A stretch of 64,000 nt of DNA from Rhodospirillaceae bacterium. Lineage in GTDB: Bacteria; Pseudomonadota; Alphaproteobacteria; Rhodospirillales; Casp-alpha2. The stretch is from assembly GCA_018665815.1 (NCBI GenBank), contig JABJBP010000025.1, forward strand, positions 1-64,000. The letters run 5' to 3'. The notes beneath the pieces were generated by a model that saw nothing but the letters and a program-made list of their open reading frames with translations, did no database searches and had not been told where the DNA came from. Below, in pieces: positions 36,662-44,940 of the stretch. A program made the translations under genes and the position numbers. Position 1 is the first letter of the stretch. The number at the start of each line of letters is the position of its first letter.

Positions 36662-37492
36662 TTGGTTTGGGGTGGAGGCAGGTGGCCCGAAAAAAAACGG
36701 CGTAAGAGGACGAAGGCCATTGCGGCGGAGGACGGCAGTCTTTCGCCGCTTGATGCCGGGCTGCGGGCGCATCAGGCGGGTGATTTAGCCGATGCCAAGG
36801 CACACTACCAAAAAGCTCTCGAGGATAATCCGTCCGATGCCGGGGCGCTACATTTGCTGGGCGTCATGGCCATTCAGTCGGGTGATTTTCAAGGTGCTGT
36901 TGAGCGGATTGAAAACGCCATCGCCGTCAATGCCCAAGTGCCGGCATTTCATGATCATCTGGGCCTCGCATTGCGCCAATCGGGCCGGCCCACTGAGGCT
37001 GAGCCGCATCACCGCCGCGCCCTTGAACTGAATGCCGAATTTGCGCCTGCGCATAACAATTTAGCCGGCACCTTGTTGGCCTTGAAGCGGTATGCAGAGG
37101 CTGAGAAACAAGTCCGCCAAGCCCTGAAACTGCAACCGGGCGAGATCGGAGCCCGGCTTAACCTCGGACGTATTTTGCTGGCTCAGAACCGGCCGCGCGC
37201 CGCCATTGATGCCCTTGAAGCGGCCAAGCGGGGCCAACCTGAAAGTGCCGAGACAGCCATGCACCTGGGCCGCGCCTATCAAGGTGCCGGGATGCGGGAG
37301 AAGGCCGGCGCATCGTTTCGCCAGGCCACCAAACTGACGCCTAAGGATGCGCGATGTTGGATGGAACTCGGCACGTTCCATATGGCAACGGAGCAGTTCG
37401 CCGAGGCAGCCGAAGCCTTTAAGAAGGCGGCCGCGAAACCATTGCCGGCATGCGCGAACCGCCGAGTTTCTTGGGCGAAATTTCGGTGCTGA
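36662..37492 (+). CDS. TPR-repeat protein, apparently truncated at its 3' end
   Basis: Five to six tetratricopeptide repeats between about residues 30 and 260 (SPLDAGLRAHQAGDLADAKA, AGALHLLGVMAIQSGDFQGA, PAHNNLAGTLLALKRYAEA, AETAMHLGRAYQGAGMREKA, CWMELGTFHMATEQFAEAA). After residue ~255 the sequence turns unlike TPR (AKPLPACANRRVSWAKF). That segment is the out-of-frame 5' end of the kinase coding region, so the real C-terminus is missing. Upstream, a better start exists: GGAGG, then GTG at 36682. It reaches this frame only if the A8 tract at 36690-36697 loses one A (giving V-A-R-K-K-R-R-K). The gene is thus altered at both ends. Confidence 0.7.
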   Translation: MVWGGGRWPEKKRRKRTKAIAAEDGSLSPLDAGLRAHQAGDLADAKAHYQKALEDNPSDAGALHLLGVMAIQSGDFQGAVERIENAIAVNAQVPAFHDHLGLALRQSGRPTEAEPHHRRALELNAEFAPAHNNLAGTLLALKRYAEAEKQVRQALKLQPGEIGARLNLGRILLAQNRPRAAIDALEAAKRGQPESAETAMHLGRAYQGAGMREKAGASFRQATKLTPKDARCWMELGTFHMATEQFAEAAEAFKKAAAKPLPACANRRVSWAKFRC

Positions 37493-38649
37493 CGGGCAAC
37501 CCGATCAGCGTCTCGTGCCGCGCGCAGACGGAATGTGAATTGCTGTGGCTGGGCGAAGAAACGTTTTTTGATTTGCTTGGGTGCTGCCGTCAATTTGCGC
37601 GCCAGATTTTTTCCACTATGACCCAGCGGACGTCGGAGACCGAAAGTATCTCACGCGATATGGAAAAGATGGCGTCGCTCGGCACCCTGGCCGCCGGCTT
37701 GGCGCACGAATTAAATAACCCCGCCGCCGCCGCCGTCCGCTCGCTGTCGCGGGCCGAGGCCCGGGCTGCTGACCTGCACGCGCTGACCAGTGAATTGACG
37801 GCAACGCCAGGCGCCGCCGACGTGCTGCGCAAGTTGGCCGAGGCAACGGCTGACGATGGCGAGGACATTGACCCGCTTGATCTCGCCGACATCGAAGACA
37901 CGCTGGCGGACTGGCTGGATGACCGGGGCGTCGAAGACGCCTGGGAATTGGCACCGGGCTTGGCGCAAGCTGGGTTGACGACGGAAACCTTGGACGACAT
38001 CGCAGTCGCGTCCGGCGATACGGACATTGGGCGCGCCGTGCAGTGGGCGGCGTCAGCCATGGATTTGCGCGGGCTGTTGAACGACAGCCGCAGTGCCTGC
38101 GGGCGGATATCCGATCTGGTCAAGGCGATGAAGTCCTATTCCTACATGGATCAGGACATCACCCAGGAAGTCGACATCCATGCCGGGATTGACGACACGT
38201 TGGTCATCCTCAAACACAAAATGCCGGCGGGCGTGGAAATTGCTAAGGCCTATGCCAGTGATCTGCCGATGGTCACGGTCTATGGCAGCGAGCTCAATCA
38301 AGTTTGGACCAATCTTTTGGACAATGCCATCGACGCCGTGGCTGATGGTGGGCGCATTGATATTGCGACCCGCGCTGACGGCGAACGGGTGGTGATTTCC
38401 GTGACCGACAGCGGGGCCGGCATCCCAGAAGACATCCAAAACAAAATCTTCGATCCGTTTTTCACCACCAAACCGGTCGGCCAGGGCACTGGCTTGGGCC
38501 TGGATATTTCACACCGCATCGTCACGGCACGCCACTGCGGGTGTCTGGAGGTCGCATCGAAACCGGGCGAGACACGGTTTACCGTGACCTTGCCGATTCT
38601 GCCGCCCGGCTGTCCGACGGGCGAGGCATGCGACATAGAAGACGAGTGA
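37450..38649 (+). CDS. Histidine kinase with remnant cyclic-nucleotide-binding domain
   Basis: 399 residues. The first ~55 (FLGEISVLTGNPISVSCRAQ, then ELLWLGEETFFDLL) are the C-terminal half of a cNMP-binding domain. The frame upstream of this ATG still reads domain-like sequence (EGGRETIAG) back to a TAA at 37420, so the N-terminal half has been lost. The kinase core is intact: His near residue 86 (GTLAAGLAHELNNPAA), N-box LLDNAIDAVADGG, DSGAGIPEDI, GTGLGLDISHRI, and a Cys-containing tail (GCPTGEACDIEDE). It overlaps the TPR gene by 43 nt in another frame. Expression and signal sensing of this product are doubtful. Confidence 0.75.
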   Translation: MREPPSFLGEISVLTGNPISVSCRAQTECELLWLGEETFFDLLGCCRQFARQIFSTMTQRTSETESISRDMEKMASLGTLAAGLAHELNNPAAAAVRSLSRAEARAADLHALTSELTATPGAADVLRKLAEATADDGEDIDPLDLADIEDTLADWLDDRGVEDAWELAPGLAQAGLTTETLDDIAVASGDTDIGRAVQWAASAMDLRGLLNDSRSACGRISDLVKAMKSYSYMDQDITQEVDIHAGIDDTLVILKHKMPAGVEIAKAYASDLPMVTVYGSELNQVWTNLLDNAIDAVADGGRIDIATRADGERVVISVTDSGAGIPEDIQNKIFDPFFTTKPVGQGTGLGLDISHRIVTARHCGCLEVASKPGETRFTVTLPILPPGCPTGEACDIEDE

Positions 38650-38662
38650 CGAGTCCTTCCGT

Positions 38663-39421
38663 CTAGCCGCGCCCCACAAACGGCATTTTCGTCGCCATGA
38701 TGGTCATGAACTGAACGTTGGTTTCCAACGGCAGGCTGTCCATGTGAACAACCGCGTCGGCGACCTGTGTGACATCCATCATGGCTTCCGCGGCAATCTC
38801 GCCGTTCGCCTGTTTGACGCCCTTGCTCATGCGCGCCGCCAATTCCGTCATGGCGTTGCCGATATCGATTTGGCCGACGGCGATATCGTACTTGCGGCCG
38901 TCCAGCGACAGCGTCTTGGTCAGGCCCGTGATGGCGTGTTTTGTGGATGTATAAGGCGCCGAGTCGGGCCGGGGCGCGTGCGCCGAGATCGAGCCGTTGT
39001 TGATGATCCGCCCTCCCATGGGCGTTTGTTTCTTCATCACGCGAAACGCGTTCTGGGCACAGAGAAATGATCCCGTCAAATTGACATCGACCACGGCCTT
39101 CCATTGCGCGAAAGTCAATTCCTCGAACAGGATGCCGGGCGCGTTTTGGCCGGCGTTGTTAAACACCAGATCAAGCCGCGCGAAGGCGTCGGTGGTCTTG
39201 GCGAACAAGTTCGCGACCGGTTCGGGATCGGTGACATCCGTGGGCACAGCCATGCCGCGCCCGCCCGCGTCGCCGGCCTCGGTAATGGACTCGCGCAACG
39301 CATCTTCACGCCGCCCGGCCAGCGCAACGTTGTAGCCGGCTTTCAACAAAGCAATGGCCGTGGCGCGGCCAATGCCGGAGCCGGCACCCGTAACGATGGC
39401 GGTTTTTTGTGGTGAACTCAT
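38663..39421 (-). CDS. Short-chain dehydrogenase/reductase
   Basis: A 252-residue classical SDR: cofactor motif [25 protein letters not shown] structural motif, and catalytic Ser/Tyr/Lys ([20 protein letters not shown]). An Arg-Arg pair after beta-2 (GRREDAL) suggests NADP preference. It is convergent with the kinase gene (13 bp between stops). Substrate unknown. Confidence 0.93.
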   Translation of the reverse strand: MSSPQKTAIVTGAGSGIGRATAIALLKAGYNVALAGRREDALRESITEAGDAGGRGMAVPTDVTDPEPVANLFAKTTDAFARLDLVFNNAGQNAPGILFEELTFAQWKAVVDVNLTGSFLCAQNAFRVMKKQTPMGGRIINNGSISAHAPRPDSAPYTSTKHAITGLTKTLSLDGRKYDIAVGQIDIGNAMTELAARMSKGVKQANGEIAAEAMMDVTQVADAVVHMDSLPLETNVQFMTIMATKMPFVGRG

Positions 39422-39969
39422 AGTTCTTATCCAATTTTATGAAACTGAAATGTATTTCGAAGGGATCATTCTTGCCGCCCGCGCCCGCCATGCAACACTG
39501 AATTTTTGGCGCGGGGTACTTCGGTGGGGTTCGGAAACCTTGCATGTCGGTGAACCTACGCGGATTTCGGTGTCCGCTTTGTGGACTAGGGCGACCTCAT
39601 TTCGCTCAAGTGACTTCGGCTGCTTTTGACCCATAACAGACACTTCTCAACTCGGCGGTTCCCTCATCGAATGGGAGCATGTCCGCTTTCAAAATAAAGG
39701 TGGAGCAATCGGCTCTATTCCACTGTGCCCGAACGAGTGGCTTCGCTTTGTTGCTGTGTTCAATAAGCGCAACCGGACGCTGTCAACGCGTTTGATGCCG
39801 AACTGGTTGAACTGATGGCACGTGACTTCACGGACGATCCCCAACCTGTCCCGCACCGATACTGGGCGATCATTTTCAGTTTTTCGTTCTACCCCCTTGA
39901 GGACACCCCACGAACAAGACTATGTGTAAGATATTCAAGAATGGGTACGGACCTGAAAGTGAGCCCGCC
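39422..39969. other. Gene-free interval with coding-like remnants
   Basis: 548 bp without a convincing gene. The left part (39437-39660) holds a short minus-strand frame with alternating 'gaccca...acagaca' and 'gtccgcttt' blocks, of the sort seen in dispersed alphaproteobacterial intergenic repeats. The right part has an open but start-less + frame (39767-39975; VNAFDAELVELMARDF, then PHRYWAIIFSFSFYPLED) that looks like a coding remnant of unknown origin. Confidence 0.35.
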
Positions 39970-40326
39970 ATGTTGAAGATCCTTGAAACCTCAATTGATG
40001 ATCTGATTGCCGTCAAGGCCGCCGGAATCCTGACCGGCAGCGATTACGACGATGTCTTTCCTGTAATCGAAAACGCCATTAAGAAGTAAGGCAAGATCAG
40101 GTTTTTTCTTGATCTGGGTGAATTCGAGGGAATGGACGTCAGCGCTATTTTGAAAGACACGATCTTCGCCATGAGCCACAGAAATGATTTCAAGAAGATG
40201 GCCGCCGTTGGTGACCAGGCCTGGGAAGACTGGGTCGCCAGAGCAGCGGATGTGGTTACCGAGGGTGAAGTTCGTCACTTTCAGTATTATGACAAGGTCG
40301 AGGCGTTTAACTGGGTACGCGAATAA
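39970..40326 (+). pseudogene. SpoIIAA-like (STAS-related) protein gene with an in-frame TAA
   Basis: One reading frame of 118 codons plus stop, interrupted by TAA at codon 40 (40087-40089). Before it reads ILETSIDDLIAVKAAGILTG and DDVFPVIENAIKK; after it GKIRFFLDLGEFEGMDVSAI, then FKKMAAVGDQAWEDWV and a C-terminal FQYYDKVEAFNWVRE. The whole matches the small SpoIIAA-like/STAS family (about 120 residues), in which the position of the stop is normally a residue before G-K-I/V-R. No frameshift is needed, only one codon change. If translated as two pieces, the second has an ATG at 40132, which leaves an incomplete fold. Role of the family: unknown, possibly phospholipid or partner binding. Confidence 0.75.
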
Positions 40327-40504
40327 GATTCCCACTCAGTTTGACCATCTAGATTTTCCGCTTCTGGCGATTAACGGAAGTCGTTCGGCTCTGTAAATAA
40401 CGTCCGGTTAGGTATGATCAGCAGATATCAGCTATAGTCGCGGCCATGATATTTGAACGAAGCGCCGCGCGCGATATCCCCCTGCGATCCGCTATGTCCC
40501 ATCT

Positions 40505-40702
40505 ATGAGCGACATTCCCCAAGATATCTGCCCATGGATGCTGACCGCTTCCCTGGAAACGGGTGTACTTGACCGGGACAACGCCCCGCTGCCGGTGGCT
40601 CATGACGCTCAGCAACGTGGGCTAGTCCGCAACAGCGACGGTGATTGGATATTAACCAGGCTTGGACGAGAGACGCTGAACGAGATGTTGGCCGGCGAAT
40701 GA
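40505..40702 (+). CDS. Small hypothetical protein
   Basis: 65 residues (begins MSDIPQDICPWMLTASLETG), acidic, with a C-terminal helix-strand pattern (RNSDGDWILTRLGRETLNEML) reminiscent of the wing of small winged-helix proteins. It overlaps the next gene by 4 nt (ATGA), which supports translation. Family not recognised. Confidence 0.5.
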   Translation: MSDIPQDICPWMLTASLETGVLDRDNAPLPVAHDAQQRGLVRNSDGDWILTRLGRETLNEMLAGE

Positions 40703-40878
40703 CACGCGCACATATATTAGCGTCCGTCGTCCTGGTCGGCGTGCTGGCCTGGATAGTCTATTCAGTGGTTCAGGGAAAATACCTCGAAGCCGTCGCAATC
40801 AGCTGTATCGGCCCTGTGCTGGCGTGGTTCGCATTAGGTGCCGGCAAGGCCCCGAAAGTCGAAGACGATGAGGATTGA
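40699..40878 (+). CDS. Small two-helix membrane protein
   Basis: 59 residues from an ATG overlapping the preceding stop. Two hydrophobic segments (ILASVVLVGVLAWIVYSVV and AVAISCIGPVLAWFALGAG) flank a short GKYLEA turn, and the tail is acidic (KVEDDED). Inner-membrane localisation is clear; function is unknown. The overlap with the upstream ORF suggests a two-gene unit. Confidence 0.55.
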   Translation: MTRAHILASVVLVGVLAWIVYSVVQGKYLEAVAISCIGPVLAWFALGAGKAPKVEDDED

Positions 40879-40942
40879 GGTGGTGGCGGTGACGTGGTGA
40901 ACGTGCCGGCCAGCAGGTTCTCCGCTGACCGGCGCAATTTAT

Positions 40943-41152
40943 TCAGCTGATGATAGATAGGTTTCCAGCGGAAGTCTTGCCATCCCGTCCGTCCTCAAGC
41001 TCATAGGAAACCTTGTCACCTTCATTGAGCGCATTCAGTCCCGCCGCCTCGACGGCAGAAATATGTACGAAAGCATCTTTTGAGCCATCTTCTGGCTCGA
41101 TGAATCCATAACCTTTTTGTGAGTTAAACCACTTTACAGTACCAGTAGGCAT
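40943..41152 (-). CDS. cspA: Cold-shock domain protein
   Basis: A 69-residue CspA-type RNA/DNA chaperone with RNP-1 ([11 protein letters not shown]) and RNP-2 (DAFVHIS) motifs on the OB fold, starting [20 protein letters not shown] precedes the ATG at 41152. A long untranslated leader would lie in the 41153-41300 region, in keeping with cold-shock genes, but I cannot prove it. Confidence 0.95.
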   Translation of the reverse strand: MPTGTVKWFNSQKGYGFIEPEDGSKDAFVHISAVEAAGLNALNEGDKVSYELEDGRDGKTSAGNLSIIS

Positions 41153-41610
41153 AATCGTTTCCTCTAACAGGCAAATTGAACGCGTACCTCACTGCGCGTG
41201 AGTGCGTTGCGATTATATTGTTCGCAATGTCAGGCGGTAAATACAATTCATTAGGTTTAGGGCTGTATCGATGCAAATTGCGAGGTCTTCTAGATCGCCT
41301 GCACACTTGAAAAGCGAGAGCCCTAGCCATTTGGCGCTGACGGCGCGATCCCCAAAGCGGGCATCTAATCGACAATTTGAGTCTGGTCTTGGCTATAAAG
41401 AGACGTTCAGAAAGCCAGCAAATCACGTCCGCTTTCCGCCTCCAAACAGGTGGAGAACCGAAATTTCAGTATAATGAAAAAAATCAATAATATTGGTTGA
41501 TTTTCCTATTTCATCTACCTAACTCTATTTCATGCTATCCGCACCCAGGCGGGAAGCACGCTATTGGATATTGTGAATACGAAGTCGAAGGGCAGGTGAT
41601 TTCAATCTCA

Positions 41611-41643
41611 AGCGGGATTGGGGTGGCCGGTGAGGCAATCCCG
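41611..41643. repeat. 33-bp palindromic repeat, copy 1
   Basis: GCGGGATTG (41611-41619) and CAATCCCGC (41635-41643) form a perfect 9-bp dyad around a G/C-rich core. Preceded by TCTCAA. A near-identical copy lies in inverted orientation at 42118-42150, so 41605-42156 is a 552-bp segment bounded by 39-bp inverted repeats. It lies in a 1,033-bp stretch (41153-42185) in which I see no protein gene. Confidence 0.75.
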
Positions 41644-41724
41644 CGTGGCCGCACGGCAGTCGCAAAGCTCGTTGTTCCTACTGGGGGATGCTCAGCGCTT
41701 GCGCTGCCACGGTCCCTCCGGGGG

Positions 41725-41774
41725 ATGAAAACTCGCTTACGCGGCCACATTAGTGGCCACGGTCATGTTTTCAT
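41725..41774. repeat. Nested hairpin
   Basis: ATGAAAAC (41725-41732) pairs with GTTTTCAT (41767-41774). Inside lies GGCCAC-ATTA-GTGGCC (41743-41758). It could form a cruciform or transcript hairpin. It sits inside the segment bounded by the two 33-bp palindromes; no T-tract follows, so it is not a normal terminator. Confidence 0.6.
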
Positions 41775-42117
41775 TGTTCCGTCAATTTTTTATCAAGTGC
41801 ATGAAATTTCACCGCTTTTGACCCCCGCTTTGGCGCGTCATAGGGGGATTTGTGGCGACGGATGATTAAGAAAAGCTGACTTTCGGATGACAATTGCTGA
41901 CTTGCGGTGAAATCGTGTACACATTTGTACACCGGCTTAAGGCATTGATCTAAAACGTTTTCGCTGAAATTAGTTCGCGGAAATGCGTGCAAATGATGAC
42001 TTTTGCTGACGGATGCTGACAACGTAAAAACGTGAGGTGGGATACATGCCACCCTGATCGATCACCAGAGGGGCGCGGGCATTGCGTATATGTCCGGCGT
42101 TTTTTCGGTTGCAGAGC

Positions 42118-42150
42118 GCGGGATTGCCTTGCCGGCCATCCCAATCCCGC
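42118..42150. repeat. 33-bp palindromic repeat, copy 2 (inverted)
   Basis: GCGGGATTG (42118-42126) and CAATCCCGC (42142-42150) around TGCCGGCCA, followed by TTGAGA. Its reverse complement differs from copy 1 at only three core positions. It ends 35 bp before radC's stop codon, so it would be transcribed at the 3' end of the radC message. Confidence 0.75.
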
Positions 42151-42185
42151 TTGAGACCGTGTTTACGATTTCATATAAGCCCCAT

Positions 42186-43121
42186 CTACTTAAACGACGA
42201 ATGGCCGTGCTTTGAAATAATAATGTGGTCGTGCAGCATGATCCCCAGTCTCTCGCCGGCTTCCATGACTTCGGTGGTCATGTCGATATCGGCTTGGCTT
42301 GGGGTCGGGTCGCCGGATGGGTGGTTATGGACCATGATCAGTGCCGTGGCACCCAGATCCAAGGCGCGCTTGATCACCTCGCGGGGGTAAACCGGTGTGT
42401 GATTGACCGTGCCGTGTTGTTGCACTTCGTCGGCGGTAACGGCGTTTTTTGTGTTCAGAAAGACGATGCGGAATTGTTCCTTGGTCTCATGCCCCATGTG
42501 GGCTTTCAGATACTGGAGCAATTTGGACCACGATTTCAGCACCGGTTGCTCGGCAAATTCGGCACGGGCCATGTTCAGGCCGGCGGCTTGGACGGCTTTT
42601 AACTGCACGACGCTTTGGTAGGTCAGATCATCGATCTCGGCCAGGCGGTCGGGTTCGGCGGCAAGCACGCCGGCGAAGCTACCGAACTTTTCAATGAGCG
42701 TTTTCGCCAACGGTTTGACGTCAACGCGGGGGATGGAGAAGAATAACAGCAACTCCAGCAACTCGTAATCGGCCAGACCGTTTGATCCCTGCGCCATGAA
42801 GCGGTCGCGGAGCCGTTGGCGGTGTCCCCAGTAGTGGGGTTTTTCGTTACCATTAGGGCCATCCGATTCCGACAGTCCACCAGGTGGTGGTGGTTCGGCG
42901 CTGAGCGCACTTGCGATGGCGGGTGTCGGGTCATCGCCGGTGAAGATCCAAACGCGCTTTAACTTGTCCCAGGTGCCGCCGGCGCGGCGCAACGCGTGAC
43001 GCACCGCGTGGGTTTCGCCGCTGACGTGGAACTCGGGCGAACCATTGCCACTAGAACGCTCGCTCAGGTTGAGACCGGCGTCGGCAACCTGCTCTGCATC
43101 GGTCTTGCCAGCGTTGTCCAT
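42186..43121 (-). CDS. radC: RadC family JAMM/MPN+ protein
   Basis: 311 residues. A variable N-terminus of about 95 residues is followed by the RadC helix-hairpin-helix region (LADYELLELLLFFSIPRVDVKPLAKTL in segments) and the JAMM metalloprotease-like domain with the zinc motif VHNHPSGDPTPSQAD and the upstream Glu. Despite the name, a DNA-repair role is not established; members are often linked to mobile DNA or natural transformation. It follows map by 20 bp on the same strand, so the two form a unit. Confidence 0.93.
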   Translation of the reverse strand: MDNAGKTDAEQVADAGLNLSERSSGNGSPEFHVSGETHAVRHALRRAGGTWDKLKRVWIFTGDDPTPAIASALSAEPPPPGGLSESDGPNGNEKPHYWGHRQRLRDRFMAQGSNGLADYELLELLLFFSIPRVDVKPLAKTLIEKFGSFAGVLAAEPDRLAEIDDLTYQSVVQLKAVQAAGLNMARAEFAEQPVLKSWSKLLQYLKAHMGHETKEQFRIVFLNTKNAVTADEVQQHGTVNHTPVYPREVIKRALDLGATALIMVHNHPSGDPTPSQADIDMTTEVMEAGERLGIMLHDHIIISKHGHSSFK

Positions 43122-43141
43122 GGCGCCCCTGCGTGGGTTGG

Positions 43142-43966
43142 TCAGATATTATAGGGTGGTTTATCGAGGTCCGTCGGCGACAAGGTGAAGACCTCGTAGC
43201 CATCGGCCGTGACGGCCAGGGAATGCTCGAATTGCGCCGACAGGGAACGGTCCTTGGTCACTGCCGTCCAACCATCGGAGAGAATCTTCACTTCGAACCG
43301 CCCGGCATTGACCATCGGCTCGATGGTGAAGAACATACCTTCCTTGAGCACGTCGCCTTCGCCGGGCCTGCCGAAATGCATGATGTTGGGCGCATCATGA
43401 AACACCTTGCCCAAACCATGCCCGCAAAAATCCCGGACCACGGAATAGCGTTCGCTCTCGGCGTATTCCTGGATGGCGTGGCCTATATCGCCGAGCGTTG
43501 CACCGGGTTTCACAACCCGGATGCCGCGCCACATGGCTTCAAACGTCACGTCGATGATGCGCTGCACTTTGACGCTGGGCTTGCCGACCGTGAACATCCG
43601 GCTGGTGTCGCCGTGCCAGCCGTCGACGATGACGGTGACATCGATGTTGATGGCATCGCCGTCTTGGAGACGTTTGTCACTGGGGATGCCGTGACAAACA
43701 ACGTGGTTGATCGATGTACAGATGGATTTCGGAAATCCCCGGTAACCTAGCGGCGCCGGGATGGCGCCTCGGTCGACGATGAACTCGTGGCATAACCGGT
43801 CCAACTCTTCGGTCGAGACCTTGGGCACCACGTGGGGCGTGATGAAATCCAGGCACTCGGCCGCCAATTGGCCGGCCCGACGCATGCCTTCATAGCCATT
43901 AGCATCGTGAATTTTGATGTGTCGTCCGTCGCGACCGACAGTCTGTGTGTAAATTTCTTCCTGCAT
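43142..43966 (-). CDS. map: Methionine aminopeptidase, type I
   Basis: A 274-residue cytosolic enzyme that removes the initiator Met. The metal-binding residues of the pita-bread fold are in place: NIDVTVIVDGWHGDTSRMF (two Asp), GHGLGKVFHDAPNIM (His), FFTIEPMVNAG (Glu) and SAQFEHSLAV (Glu). The N-terminal 25 residues (KIHDANGYEGMRRAGQLA) are standard for the type I form. Upstream is sfsA on the same strand, 62 bp away, and downstream radC. Confidence 0.96.
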   Translation of the reverse strand: MQEEIYTQTVGRDGRHIKIHDANGYEGMRRAGQLAAECLDFITPHVVPKVSTEELDRLCHEFIVDRGAIPAPLGYRGFPKSICTSINHVVCHGIPSDKRLQDGDAINIDVTVIVDGWHGDTSRMFTVGKPSVKVQRIIDVTFEAMWRGIRVVKPGATLGDIGHAIQEYAESERYSVVRDFCGHGLGKVFHDAPNIMHFGRPGEGDVLKEGMFFTIEPMVNAGRFEVKILSDGWTAVTKDRSLSAQFEHSLAVTADGYEVFTLSPTDLDKPPYNI

Positions 43967-44028
43967 GATCAGATTATGCCAGCATTTCCGCCGGTTTTAC
44001 TACCTTTGAGGTGATTGATGTCCGCACG

Positions 44029-44751
44029 TCAGTCGAGAAACGCCACCGGTTCGGTGACGCGGATGCTTTTCGACGTCAGTTTACATTTGTATGCCAAGAC
44101 CTCGACGCCGGCTTTTCGCGCCTTGTCCAAGGTCTCGCCATAGGTCGGGTCGATATCGCGGGCAATGACCATTTCGTCGGCATCGCCGCGCTGGACCAGA
44201 TAAATCATGACCGCGCGGTGGCCTTCCTTGACCATATCCGAAAGCTCGACCAGATGCTTGGCACCGCGTGCCGTGACACCGTCGGGAAACTCCGCCGGGG
44301 CGCCCTTGGTCAGGCCGCGCCGCATGGTGACGTTTTTGACCTCAACGTAGCACCGCGGGCCTTGCAGGGCGTCTTCGCCTTCACCAAGCAAAATATCGAT
44401 GCGCGAGTTCTTGCCGTATTTAACCTCGCGCCTAGCCTTCTCGAAGCCTTGCAACTCGGTGATCGTGCCGTCCTCGATGGCGTCGGCGACCAGTCCGTTC
44501 GGGTGCTGGGTGTTGATGCCGACCAGCGCGCGTTTGATGCGGATCATCTCCCAGGTGAATTTGAGTTTGCGGTCGGGGTTTTTGGCCGGGCTCAGCCAGA
44601 CCTCGGCGCCCGGATCATTGACGCTGAGCATCGAGCCCGAATTGGCGCAATGCGCTGTGACCTCCGAGCCGTCCTCCAGCGTCACATCGGCCATGAACCG
44701 CTTGTAGCGCTTGATCAACGTGCCCTTGAGCAATGGTGCATGAAATTTCAT
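44029..44751 (-). CDS. sfsA: SfsA family sugar fermentation stimulation protein homologue
   Basis: A 240-residue protein with the OB-fold-like N-terminus (KGTLIKRYKRFMADVTLEDG, AHCANSGSMLSVNDPGAEVW) and the C-terminal nuclease-like region (GPRCYVEVKNVTM, FPDGVTARGAKHLVEL). The literature describes DNA binding and RNase activity for related proteins, but the physiological role is unclear. sfsA-map-radC is a recurring alphaproteobacterial order, and here all three are on one strand. Confidence 0.94.
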   Translation of the reverse strand: MKFHAPLLKGTLIKRYKRFMADVTLEDGSEVTAHCANSGSMLSVNDPGAEVWLSPAKNPDRKLKFTWEMIRIKRALVGINTQHPNGLVADAIEDGTITELQGFEKARREVKYGKNSRIDILLGEGEDALQGPRCYVEVKNVTMRRGLTKGAPAEFPDGVTARGAKHLVELSDMVKEGHRAVMIYLVQRGDADEMVIARDIDPTYGETLDKARKAGVEVLAYKCKLTSKSIRVTEPVAFLD

Positions 44752-44940
44752 CGCCGAATTCTTAACGGCTTCGTAGCGTCACGGCAAGCGGATGGCACTT
44801 ATTTGCCCTTAAGCTGAACTAAATCGGCATAATGGCCACTCATTTCATGAACCGACGGCCAAGGTCATCGTTCCGCCCGTATAAAGATGGGCGGAAATTA
44901 GGGCCGATCTGGCACCATGCGACCATCAAAACTGGAGACG

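Noticed and set aside
39437-39643. Minus-strand ORF of 68 codons starting MSVMGQKQPK
   Set aside because: Looks like translation of a dispersed intergenic repeat; no ribosome site and no coherent domain.
41497-41865. Plus-strand ORF of 122 codons in the cspA-radC gap
   Set aside because: It runs through a palindromic repeat and a nested hairpin, has no ribosome site and no recognisable protein pattern.
41153-42185. Prophage or integron attachment region
   Set aside because: Palindromes and short repeats are present, but no integrase, tRNA or direct-repeat attachment core could be found.
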